DNA of 64,000 nucleotides, from positions 1 to 64,000 of the forward strand of contig CALHLC010000012.1 in NCBI GenBank assembly GCA_938034385.1, read 5' to 3'. Source of the stretch: an uncultured Bacteriovoracaceae bacterium. Lineage in GTDB: Bacteria > Bdellovibrionota > Bacteriovoracia > Bacteriovoracales > Bacteriovoracaceae. Positions 35,298-43,453 of this stretch are shown here, in pieces. A model generated the notes under the pieces. It had not been told where the DNA came from, searched no databases, and saw only the letters and a program-made list of their open reading frames with translations. A program made the translations under genes and the position numbers. The stretch's first letter is position 1; each line of letters starts with the position of its first letter.

Positions 35298-36745
35298 TGA
35301 AGATATTATCAATGTGGGCTGTTTTTTTGTTATCATTGACCTTTGTTTTTATTACTTACCTCAGTGAAGTATACTTTTTCCCAAAACAAATAGAGGTATC
35401 ACTGAGTGTTTTGTTTGTTCTTGGACTATTTATTACTTACTTCAGTTTTTTTCACAAAAAGAAAAATAGGTATATACAAAAGAAATTAGGGATAATCTTT
35501 AATGTTTTTTTAGTATTGAGTATTTGTGGAGTGTTGAATTACCTCGGCTATAAGAATGCAAAACGATTTGATCTTACGAATAATAGAAAGAATTCGATTT
35601 CTCAATATTCAAAACAATTATCTCAAAAAATGAGCTCTCCATTAAGTGTTACTATTGTAAGTCCACAGAAGCTATGGGCCCAATCATTTGAATTTCTATC
35701 ACTTTATAAGAATTCAATGGATCTAAAAGTGATAGCTCTAGATCCTGACAGAGACTTTGTTGAAGTCTCAAAACTTAATTTATCTCAACAACCTGCTTTT
35801 ATTTTTGATTATGAAAAAAGCAGGAGAGTGCTATATTCTGACCTTTCTGAGAAAAAGATGGCAATTATCCTAAAAAAAATCATGAAACCCTCGGAGGAGA
35901 AAATTTGTTGGTTACAAGGACATGGAGAGCTAGATCCAGCTCAAAACTCTAAAGATGGAGCAAACTTACTTCTTAAAAGATTAAGAGATGGTGGATATAA
36001 AGTTTCTACGGTAGAGACACTTGATAAGACTTGTTCGTTAAATTTAATATTGGGTCCTCGTTTAGACTTTACAAATGATGAGTTAGATAAAATAAAAAAC
36101 ACTAAAACGATTTTAGCCATTGATCCTAGTTTGAATACGAATAGTCTGAGTGGACTTAGAAATGTTTTCAGTCCAGAAGGGATAAAGATTAGAAATGATG
36201 TTATTGTTGATGCTCAATTATCAAAAAATACGGGCAATGCAACTGTTATAGAGCTAGTAGATAATATCCATAAAGATTTTAATAAGAGTTTAGATTCAAG
36301 GTATACTCTTAGTTATACTAGCTCTTTGGAACTAGGAAAAAATGCAAGTCCTATCTTTAAATCATCAGGGTTTCCTAAAAGTTGGTCTGTAAAAAGCTTT
36401 GATTCTAAATCTTCAAATATTAAATACCAAGACACTGATATTAAAGGTCCTAATACTATAGCCGCAACAGCGCAAAAGCTTGGAAAACCACATATTGTTG
36501 TTTTTGGTTCGAGTAGATTTTTAAGAAATTCAGAGATCTTAAAGACTCAAAACTTTTCTCTTTTGCTCAATTCTATTGATTGGTTATTAGGTATGAAAAA
36601 ACTTAGCATCAAAAGACCAGAGAGCTTAAATGAAGTCTTATCTGTGAACTCTAGTGAGCTAAAAAGAACAATTTTTGTCATTTTGATAATTATTCCATTA
36701 TTCTTTTTCATAGTGAGTTTTTATTTTTACAGAAGAAGGTTATGA
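35297..36745 (+). CDS. GldG-like auxiliary ABC transporter protein
   Basis: The 482-residue protein has two N-terminal transmembrane helices, a large extracytoplasmic domain (about residues 90-450) and one C-terminal helix (TIFVILIIIPLFFFIVSFYF), ending in basic residues. The soluble part resembles GldG-type domains: ICWLQGHGEL near residue 206, and LVVFGSS-like IVVFGSSRFLRNSE near residue 405. It is a presumed accessory subunit of the exporter. Position and overlaps place it in the Gld-type operon. Confidence 0.82.
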   Translation: MKILSMWAVFLLSLTFVFITYLSEVYFFPKQIEVSLSVLFVLGLFITYFSFFHKKKNRYIQKKLGIIFNVFLVLSICGVLNYLGYKNAKRFDLTNNRKNSISQYSKQLSQKMSSPLSVTIVSPQKLWAQSFEFLSLYKNSMDLKVIALDPDRDFVEVSKLNLSQQPAFIFDYEKSRRVLYSDLSEKKMAIILKKIMKPSEEKICWLQGHGELDPAQNSKDGANLLLKRLRDGGYKVSTVETLDKTCSLNLILGPRLDFTNDELDKIKNTKTILAIDPSLNTNSLSGLRNVFSPEGIKIRNDVIVDAQLSKNTGNATVIELVDNIHKDFNKSLDSRYTLSYTSSLELGKNASPIFKSSGFPKSWSVKSFDSKSSNIKYQDTDIKGPNTIAATAQKLGKPHIVVFGSSRFLRNSEILKTQNFSLLLNSIDWLLGMKKLSIKRPESLNEVLSVNSSELKRTIFVILIIIPLFFFIVSFYFYRRRL

Positions 36746-37965
36746 AAAAAAATGTAGTATTATTATTATCTTTAACTTTATTGCTAGTATTTACTTTCTA
36801 TTTTCAGGAAAAAAAAGAAATATTTCAAACAACTAAATTTAATTTTATCTCTAACGAACTTCCAGATAGTTTAGTCATTGATGATTCAATTCTTCAAAGA
36901 TTTCCTGAAGGCTATCTTTACAGAAAGCACCTTATAAATGATGAAAGTATAAAAAAATGGTTGAGCTTGTTTCAGGATCTTGAGGTTGTTGGAGAAGTAG
37001 AAAAACCTTTTGGGGGAGTTGTTTCAAGACTGAAACTTGATGAACACTTAGTACGAATTTATGAATTAAATCAAATGAGCGGTAATTTTTGTATTCAAGC
37101 CAATGGAAAGTTATATCTAGTTGCTTCCAAACATGAATTTAATGGCTTTTATAAAAATGAAATAGAACGAAAAGCTAGATCTTATGAATTTTTTGTTCAT
37201 CAATTAAAAAATTTAAAAAGCAATATTTTTTCTCCTGTTTTTTCAAAAGTTAAATCTTTTAAAAGAATAGTAGGAGATGTTGAGAAGGTTGTATCATTTA
37301 ATGATTTCTCTACAAGCCCAGCTCCACTTAAACCTTTGGGAATTGATAAAACATCATTTAATAGTTTCAAAAAAAAGATCGAGACCTTAACTCCTATTAA
37401 TGTTCAAGACTTAAGTACTGAAGAGCTTGAAGAAATGGCTACCTTTGAAGTTGATGACTCTCAAGGAGTAAGGAAGTTCAAGTTTTATCAGTTTGGAGAG
37501 GAAAATTATTTAAAAGACTTAGAAACCCAAGCCTATCTTGAGTTCAAAGAATCTGATTTAGACTTTTTATTTTTACCAATGAAAGAGTTCTGGAATAAAA
37601 AAATTATAGATTTAAGTATTGTTGATAAATTAGATATTTTGATTAAGGGAGAAAGTGAGCATAAGTTTAAAGTTGATAGGCAGTTAAATATTTTTAGTGA
37701 TAGTGGGAAAAGAAACAAGCTACTAGAGCAGTCATTAAAAGAAATTTTATGTTATATGAGTCATTGTCGAAAAAACTATAGCTATTTAGATGTGACGACT
37801 CTAGATAATAGCTTTGATAATGGAAAAAATATGAATATTTTAGGGCAATCATATTCACTGGAACTTAAGCACAATATTTTGCATATTAATGATAAAAAAA
37901 ATAATCTTCAATTTAAATATTTATGGCCACTTGCCAATAAAGAAAACCCATTTTTAAATCTCTAA
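36742..37965 (+). CDS. DUF4340-like membrane-anchored protein
   Basis: The 407-residue protein has one N-terminal membrane anchor (KKNVVLLLSLTLLLVFTFYF) and an extracytoplasmic mixed alpha/beta part. DUF4340 proteins are the regular neighbours of GldG-like genes; size, anchor and position fit, but sequence conservation is weak, so I rely partly on context. It probably works with the GldG-like subunit outside the inner membrane. It overlaps both neighbours (4 bp and 1 bp). Confidence 0.65.
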   Translation: MKKNVVLLLSLTLLLVFTFYFQEKKEIFQTTKFNFISNELPDSLVIDDSILQRFPEGYLYRKHLINDESIKKWLSLFQDLEVVGEVEKPFGGVVSRLKLDEHLVRIYELNQMSGNFCIQANGKLYLVASKHEFNGFYKNEIERKARSYEFFVHQLKNLKSNIFSPVFSKVKSFKRIVGDVEKVVSFNDFSTSPAPLKPLGIDKTSFNSFKKKIETLTPINVQDLSTEELEEMATFEVDDSQGVRKFKFYQFGEENYLKDLETQAYLEFKESDLDFLFLPMKEFWNKKIIDLSIVDKLDILIKGESEHKFKVDRQLNIFSDSGKRNKLLEQSLKEILCYMSHCRKNYSYLDVTTLDNSFDNGKNMNILGQSYSLELKHNILHINDKKNNLQFKYLWPLANKENPFLNL

Positions 37966-38564
37966 TGGAGTTGGTAAAAAAATATTTTAAAAATCTAGTC
38001 GTTCCAGAAGAGAATTTCTTTACTCCTAATATTAATTTTAAAAGGGCCCTGTTTTTATCATGGCCATTTTATATTTTTTCAAAGGTTGTTTTTTTAATTT
38101 GTATTGTTATGTTCTTACAAACCTTTATGAATTATATAGGAAATTTCCCAGAAGAGATGGGCCTTGGATTTTTAAGTAAGTTTTTTAATTATTCAGCTAT
38201 TTTTAAAATGTTTTTTATATCTTCACTTATTGGTATTATCTTTTTTCCTCTCATTGCATTGATGGACTATATCTTTTGGAAAATTTTATTAAAGTGGTTA
38301 TTACAAAAGACCGGTCGGATAGTAACTGATGAAAATTTGAAATTAATAGTGACCTCAAGCTTTAGCTCGTATATTTTTTTAATATTTCCATTTATAGGAC
38401 ATTCATTAAAAACCATATCTCAACTATATTTATTAACAAGATCTTTGGGGAAAACTCAGAATATTTCTACATCTCTAAGTTTATTCATTGTGTGCTTTCC
38501 GATGATTTTACAATTTTGTCTTTTTATTTCATTGGTAATGGCAGCTTATGTTGCAGGGATTTAA
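37965..38564 (+). CDS. Yip1-like multi-pass membrane protein
   Basis: The 199-residue protein has a short polar N-terminus (PEENFFTPNINFKRAL, as in many Yip1-domain proteins) and about five transmembrane helices. It is the last gene of the Gld-type operon, sharing one base with the DUF4340-like gene. Its role is unknown; it may be an assembly or membrane component of the exporter. Confidence 0.6.
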   Translation: MELVKKYFKNLVVPEENFFTPNINFKRALFLSWPFYIFSKVVFLICIVMFLQTFMNYIGNFPEEMGLGFLSKFFNYSAIFKMFFISSLIGIIFFPLIALMDYIFWKILLKWLLQKTGRIVTDENLKLIVTSSFSSYIFLIFPFIGHSLKTISQLYLLTRSLGKTQNISTSLSLFIVCFPMILQFCLFISLVMAAYVAGI

Positions 38565-38694
38565 AGCTTAGCTCTTAAAGGCATTGAGGGTTATTTCAGG
38601 GCCTTTGCGTTGCGAAAACCGACATCTTAATATTTTCTCACAATTGATTTGTTCCTCTTATCAGAGACTATCCTTTGATATATTCTTGAGCACT

Positions 38695-39309
38695 ATGAAT
38701 CACCACTCTATATATTTTCAAGGTCAAATTGAAGTTGTTTGCGGTCCAATGTTCTCTGGGAAAACAGAAGAATTAATTAGGCGGGTTAGAAGGTCTCAAA
38801 TCGCAAGGCAAAAAGTCCAAATTTTTAAGCCATCTATTGATGTTCGATATGATGAGGAAAAAGTAGTAAGTCATTCTGATCAAAGAATACCAAGTGAGCC
38901 AGTGGATAATGCTCTTGAGATTTTAGATAAAATTAAAGACTCAACTAGAGTTGTTGCTATAGATGAAGTTCAATTTTTTGATGTTGAAATTGTAAAAGTT
39001 GTTAAAAAGCTTGCAGATCGAGGATATAGAGTTATTTGTGCTGGCTTAGATCTAGATTACTTAGCCAAACCTTTTGGACCTATGCCAGATCTATTGGCCA
39101 TCGCAGATGAAGTTTCTAAGATAAAGGCTATTTGTACGATTTGTGGTGCTCCGGCTTCTAGAAGTCAAAGAGTTATTAATAGTAATGACCAAGTCTTATT
39201 AGGTGAAACTGACCATTATCAAGCCAGATGTAGGGCCCATTATGAGGAGCTAGCTCATCAAGGTTTTATGAGACCTAATTCTCATACTGAGAAAAATCAA
39301 CTAACATAG
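38695..39309 (+). CDS. tdk: Thymidine kinase
   Basis: The 204-residue protein is a type II (TK1-like) thymidine kinase. It has P-loop GPMFSGKTEELIRR (from residue 17), DEVQFF with the catalytic Glu-type position, a lasso region with the zinc site (CTICG and a later CRAHY), and LDLDYLAKPFGPM. It phosphorylates thymidine with ATP for dTMP salvage. I choose ATG 38695 (MNHHSIYFQGQIEVV); a longer frame from 38584 adds 37 residues with no family support. It starts a salvage-type gene run. Confidence 0.93.
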   Translation: MNHHSIYFQGQIEVVCGPMFSGKTEELIRRVRRSQIARQKVQIFKPSIDVRYDEEKVVSHSDQRIPSEPVDNALEILDKIKDSTRVVAIDEVQFFDVEIVKVVKKLADRGYRVICAGLDLDYLAKPFGPMPDLLAIADEVSKIKAICTICGAPASRSQRVINSNDQVLLGETDHYQARCRAHYEELAHQGFMRPNSHTEKNQLT

Positions 39310-39315
39310 ACAGGT

Positions 39316-40119
39316 ATGTATTACCAAGAAGATTATATTTCTTCAGAGTCTAGTCATAGGCTCCCAAAGAATATTCATATTTTTCAAAATGATCCATTGA
39401 TGCAAATGCTTCTAGCTAAGCTTGGTCATGCTGATACATTTCAACCTAAATTGAATCGTTATTTTCAATACGCTTATGAATACTTATTAAATAAATCACT
39501 AAATTTGATGGTAGAGGTTCAAGAAAAAAGTTCAGAAACAAGAATGAAGCAAACTCACGACCAAGGAGTTGTTAGATATAAGTCACTTGATCCTCAAAGT
39601 GAATTTAGTGTTCTTGATCTGGCTAGAGCTGGGACTTGGCCTAGTCATATATGTTTTGATTATTTAAATCACCATTTTTCTCATCGAAATATTAGGCAGG
39701 ATCATATTTATATAAATAGAAAAGTTGATGAATCCGGCAAAGTCATAGGAGTTAATTTCACAGGTTCTAAAATTGGTGGAGACTTTAATAATAAGTACAT
39801 TGTTATTCCTGATCCAATGGGAGCTACTGGTAGTACTATCTCACATGTTGTGAATATGATTAGAGAATCTAAGGATAATTTTAAAAAGATTATTGTTCTC
39901 CATTTAATAATGACTCCTGAGTATGTAAAAAGAATGGAGAAAGATTTCCCTGAAGTTGAAGTTTTCTGTCTTAGGTATGATAGAGGGCTAAGTGCAGAAG
40001 AGATACTATCAACTCCTTACGGAGAAAGTTTTGATAAAGAAAGAGGCCTAAGCGATATTGATTATATTCTTCCTGGAGCAGGAGGAATTGGAGAAGTTTT
40101 AAATAATTCATATGTGTAG
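39316..40119 (+). CDS. Uracil phosphoribosyltransferase-like protein
   Basis: The 267-residue protein has the type I PRTase fold. NIHIFQNDPLMQMLLAKL resembles the N-terminal flexible part of UPRT. YIVIPDPMGATGSTISHVV is the PRPP loop (DPMLATG in UPRT), and the C-terminus DIDYILPGAGGIGEVLNN replaces the UPRT PGLGDAGDR uracil loop. It is 50-60 residues longer than Upp and the nucleobase loop differs, so substrate may differ from uracil. It lies between tdk and hpt, in agreement with nucleobase salvage. Confidence 0.75.
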   Translation: MYYQEDYISSESSHRLPKNIHIFQNDPLMQMLLAKLGHADTFQPKLNRYFQYAYEYLLNKSLNLMVEVQEKSSETRMKQTHDQGVVRYKSLDPQSEFSVLDLARAGTWPSHICFDYLNHHFSHRNIRQDHIYINRKVDESGKVIGVNFTGSKIGGDFNNKYIVIPDPMGATGSTISHVVNMIRESKDNFKKIIVLHLIMTPEYVKRMEKDFPEVEVFCLRYDRGLSAEEILSTPYGESFDKERGLSDIDYILPGAGGIGEVLNNSYV

Positions 40120-40128
40120 GAAGTTATT

Positions 40129-40650
40129 ATGAGTAATATTTCAGTTTTTATTAGTGAAGAGAAATTACAAAGTAGAATCACAGAGCTTGGAAGAGAAATT
40201 CGAGCCAATTATGGTGATGAAGAGATTATCTTAATTTGTATTTTAAAAGGTGCCATCATATTTTGCTCGGATCTTTTAAGGGCCATTGGTGGAAAAACTC
40301 AATTAGAGTTCTTAAGTGCTGCTTCTTACGGAAATGCTACAGAGTCTTCTGGAAAAGTTGATATTAGTTATAAGTTATCTCAATCTTTAAAAGATAAGCA
40401 TGTTCTTATTATTGAAGACATTGTTGATACTGGATTAACTCTTAGTAGAGTTTTAGAGAAACTCTCAGAAGAAGAAAAACCTAAATCAATGAAGCTTGCA
40501 AGTTTATTATCTAAGCCATCAAGACGAGAGATAGAAGTTCAAATTGATTATTTAGGTTTTGAAATTGAAGATAAATTTGTGATTGGGTATGGATTAGATC
40601 TTGCTCAAAACTATAGAGAATTACCTTATATAGGATTAATGAATGGCTAA
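40129..40650 (+). CDS. hpt: Hypoxanthine phosphoribosyltransferase
   Basis: The 173-residue protein matches bacterial HPRT: ILICILKGAIIFCSDLLR, the PRPP-binding loop VLIIEDIVDTGLTLS, and the C-terminal KFVIGYGLDLAQNYRELPYIG block that contacts the purine base. It converts hypoxanthine or guanine and PRPP to IMP or GMP. It follows the UPRT-like gene by 9 bp and overlaps the GHMP kinase gene by 8 bp, so all are likely one transcript. Length is normal. Confidence 0.95.
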   Translation: MSNISVFISEEKLQSRITELGREIRANYGDEEIILICILKGAIIFCSDLLRAIGGKTQLEFLSAASYGNATESSGKVDISYKLSQSLKDKHVLIIEDIVDTGLTLSRVLEKLSEEEKPKSMKLASLLSKPSRREIEVQIDYLGFEIEDKFVIGYGLDLAQNYRELPYIGLMNG

Positions 40651-41659
40651 TACAATCGGTTATCCACGTGTTGATTTAGTAGGTGGTACGCTTGATATTT
40701 TTCCTATAAATTTCTTATTCAAAGATGTCTTAACAATTAATTTGGCCCTTGATCTTCCAACTCTTGTAACTATAGAAGAAAATAATACTGACTTTATCAA
40801 GGTTGTTTCAAAAAATTATAATAATACAAAGAAAATAAAGTTTTCTGAATTAAATGAGGATATTTTCTTTTCAGACAATGAATTTAGTACAGATCAGTTT
40901 GAAGAACTAAGCTTTGTTTTTTTGATTATTAGTTATTTTAAATTAAAGACTGGAGTGACGATAGAGATTGATGCTCAGGCACCTCATGGAGCAGGCCTTG
41001 GAGGTTCTTCAACTTTAGGGGTTACACTCTATAAGGCCCTCGCGAATTTTACTGGTTCTCGTTTCGAGAAGCTTCAAGCGATTAAAATTGTTCAAAAGTT
41101 TGAAGCTTTGATTTTAAATCAAGGAATGCCGGGATACCAAGATTATTATCCTGCCTTGTTTGGTGGAATCCTTGCATTGAAATCAAATATTACCGAAATT
41201 GAAGTTCAGCAGCTCTATTGCTCTGAGTTTGAAGACTACTTATTAGAAAACGTTACTCTTGGCTTCACAGGTAAGAATAGAAGTAGTGGTATTAATAATT
41301 GGGGAATGTATAAGAATTTCTTTGATGGAGATCGGTCAGTTAAACAGGGATTAAAAAAAATCAATGAAGTTTCAAAAAGTTGCTATGAAGCTATCATTAA
41401 TAAGAAATATGAAAAATCTTTAGAGTTTGTAGCTCAAGAGGGCCTTTTAAGAGAAAGTCTTTTTCCTGGGATTTTGACTAGTGAGCAAGAGAAATTAAAA
41501 ACTGATTTGATGAAAATTGGGGCAAATCTTAAAATTTGTGGGGCAGGTGGAGGCGGATGTTTCATCATCATTGGAAATAATAAAAATGAAATTCGCTCTT
41601 TATTAGAGCAACACCAGATGCGTAAATTAGAGTTTAAAGTCCAAGGACCTCTACAATGA
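40643..41659 (+). CDS. GHMP-family sugar/metabolite kinase
   Basis: The 338-residue protein has the three GHMP motifs: motif 1 PRVDLVGGTLDIFP (residues 8-21), motif 2 HGAGLGGSSTLGV (ATP loop, about residues 115-128), and motif 3 LKICGAGGGGCFII near residue 300. The motif 1 pattern 'R.DL.GG.LDI.P' fits the sugar-1-kinase/heptose kinase branch (HddA, glucuronokinase), but the exact sugar is not readable. It overlaps hpt by 8 bp and the next gene by 4 bp. Confidence 0.82.
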   Translation: MANTIGYPRVDLVGGTLDIFPINFLFKDVLTINLALDLPTLVTIEENNTDFIKVVSKNYNNTKKIKFSELNEDIFFSDNEFSTDQFEELSFVFLIISYFKLKTGVTIEIDAQAPHGAGLGGSSTLGVTLYKALANFTGSRFEKLQAIKIVQKFEALILNQGMPGYQDYYPALFGGILALKSNITEIEVQQLYCSEFEDYLLENVTLGFTGKNRSSGINNWGMYKNFFDGDRSVKQGLKKINEVSKSCYEAIINKKYEKSLEFVAQEGLLRESLFPGILTSEQEKLKTDLMKIGANLKICGAGGGGCFIIIGNNKNEIRSLLEQHQMRKLEFKVQGPLQ

Positions 41660-42537
41660 AAAAGTCGATTGCTGGAATAGGTGTTGGAAGCGGGAGAAAA
41701 GAGAGCTTTTATTTTAGTGTTTTAGAGTTTTTTGAAAAAGAAAACAGATGGTTTTTGAAAACTTGTCAGCAATTAAGAGAGTTTGAATATCCTGAAACAG
41801 AAGATAGTCTTCTTGCTTGGATTAATGATTTTGATCTCTCTACTGTGATTGTAGACTTTCCTCTTAGCATGCCGCCATGCTTTGATTGTAAACTAGATTG
41901 TCCAGGATCAGTAAAATGTCCAGAGCCTGAAGTGATTGCAAAAAGAAAAACCATTGAAGATCTTTTAAGAGATGATCAAGATAAAATAGAAAACAATCCT
42001 AAGAAATATGAAAAAGAGAGACTCAATAACTCTTCACTACTTCTGTCTAAATCTTTGAAAAGAAAATTAAGAAAAGGCTTTGTTCCTTATTGGAATAGAG
42101 TAGAGGATGTTGACTTATGGATTGACTATCATGATGATTTGATGAGTTTTTTCAAAAAAGGGCTTTCATCTTTTGGAAATGAGAACTCTATTCAGGTCTT
42201 AAGGTTTAAGTATCTTGAAAGGCACTTTCCTAAAAGCGTAAAAGTTTTAGAGACGAACTATGAAGTTGCATTGATAGAGTTAAAAAGACATAAGGTTATA
42301 AGTTCTAAAGACTTAGCATTACTAGGAACATTTGATTCTTCTGATTTAGCTCGAGAGAGCATAGTAAAGAAGATAGAAAAAAAGTTTGATCTCTTTATCT
42401 ATGAAAAGGATAGAGAAACATTGATTAAGCGCCCTAGGGCCTTTAAAAGCCTCTTGTTAACGTTGGCAGGGCTTGAAACACAAACGCTTCAGGATAAAGA
42501 TTTCTTTATTTCTAATTTTGATTATTCAAATACTTGA
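41656..42537 (+). CDS. DUF429-like (RNase H-fold) protein with Cys cluster
   Basis: The 293-residue protein resembles DUF429 predicted nucleases: strand GIGVGSGRKESFYFSVLEF, then VIVDFPLSMPP (acidic residue after a hydrophobic strand) and C-terminal DSSDLARES. Unusually, a compact CxxCxxxCxxxxxC cluster follows (PPCFDCKLDCPGSVKCP), which could bind zinc or another metal. Biochemical function is unknown. It is coupled to the GHMP kinase by a 4-bp overlap, and its end overlaps the convergent cytochrome-like gene by 16 bp. Confidence 0.55.
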   Translation: MKKSIAGIGVGSGRKESFYFSVLEFFEKENRWFLKTCQQLREFEYPETEDSLLAWINDFDLSTVIVDFPLSMPPCFDCKLDCPGSVKCPEPEVIAKRKTIEDLLRDDQDKIENNPKKYEKERLNNSSLLLSKSLKRKLRKGFVPYWNRVEDVDLWIDYHDDLMSFFKKGLSSFGNENSIQVLRFKYLERHFPKSVKVLETNYEVALIELKRHKVISSKDLALLGTFDSSDLARESIVKKIEKKFDLFIYEKDRETLIKRPRAFKSLLLTLAGLETQTLQDKDFFISNFDYSNT

Positions 42538-43448
42538 AGTCTTTCAAATGAGACCTGAATGGAATCTTCACTTAATCCACCTTCTTCAGGTTTTTTAAGG
42601 GTTTGTGTGAAGTCAGTTCCACCAATACCATTAGAAATATCTTCCTCTGTAGTGTTATTTAGAACAACACCAGTAAGTTCTACTAAACTATTTGCACTAA
42701 CTTCGAAGGACTCGTTAATATGTACTCTAAGCCCAGAGTAGGCGATAGGTTTATTTCCTGTTGAAATAGTGACATTTTTTATGAAGTATCTTGGAAAATA
42801 TGTTTCAGATTCTTTATCTGTATCCTCGTAGATCTCAAGTGAAATAGTGATATCTTTTAAAGAAGCTTGAGTATATGTTAGTTCTACTTTTTTACCTGTT
42901 AGTTCTCGTTCATCTTCTGGGTCAAGGCGAGTCGTTATATCTTCAGTACTGGATGATATTTTCATTAAAGCAGAAACAACACCTTGAGGTTTAAATGATC
43001 TCTTATCAAGCTTTGGTTCCCATTTCTTTAGAGCTTCAAGGATATTTTGTGCTACTTCAGGACAACCAAAAGATTCACAATTATGTTTATCAGCTGCTGA
43101 TCTTAAATGAAGTCTTGAGTTGTCTATTTTGGCGATATTTACTTTTCCTTGTGAAATAATAGAATCATGGCTTCTAGCAATCTTAGCATCTGCAAAATAG
43201 GGACTAGCAGGTGTCTCAGCATTTGAGTTATGACATTCTATACAATAATTCCTAAGTACTGGATGAACATGTTCCTGAAAAGCTAGAACAGACTCTATGT
43301 AAGTATTATCAGAACCTTCAGGAATATCATCTACCGTAGGTTCATCAACTCCACCATTGCTTCCACCAGTATCAGTAACAGTCAAATCGGTTTCAGGTTT
43401 ACAAGAAACAAATCCAAAAAGTAATGAAAAAATAATTAAAAATTTCAT
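42522..43448 (-). CDS. Heme-c lipoprotein (single CxxCH)
   Basis: The 308-residue protein has a lipoprotein signal MKFLIIFSLLFGFVSC (Cys16), a Gly/Asp/Glu-rich spacer, and one heme-c motif CIECH (Cys69-His73) in HVHPVLRNYCIECH, resembling planctomycete-type (PSCyt1) cytochrome domains. An extra NCESFGC pair near residue 120 may form a disulfide. The remaining about 170 residues form a beta-rich domain. It is the last gene of a four-gene minus-strand set with the DUF1501-like, lipoprotein and cytochrome-like genes. It likely carries electrons at the outer membrane. Confidence 0.75.
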   Translation of the reverse strand: MKFLIIFSLLFGFVSCKPETDLTVTDTGGSNGGVDEPTVDDIPEGSDNTYIESVLAFQEHVHPVLRNYCIECHNSNAETPASPYFADAKIARSHDSIISQGKVNIAKIDNSRLHLRSAADKHNCESFGCPEVAQNILEALKKWEPKLDKRSFKPQGVVSALMKISSSTEDITTRLDPEDERELTGKKVELTYTQASLKDITISLEIYEDTDKESETYFPRYFIKNVTISTGNKPIAYSGLRVHINESFEVSANSLVELTGVVLNNTTEEDISNGIGGTDFTQTLKKPEEGGLSEDSIQVSFERLQVFE

Positions 43449-43453
43449 CGATT

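Noticed and set aside
38577-38606. Possible terminator AAAGGC...GCCTTT after the Gld-type operon
   Set aside because: The loop would be 18 bases and no T run follows the stem.
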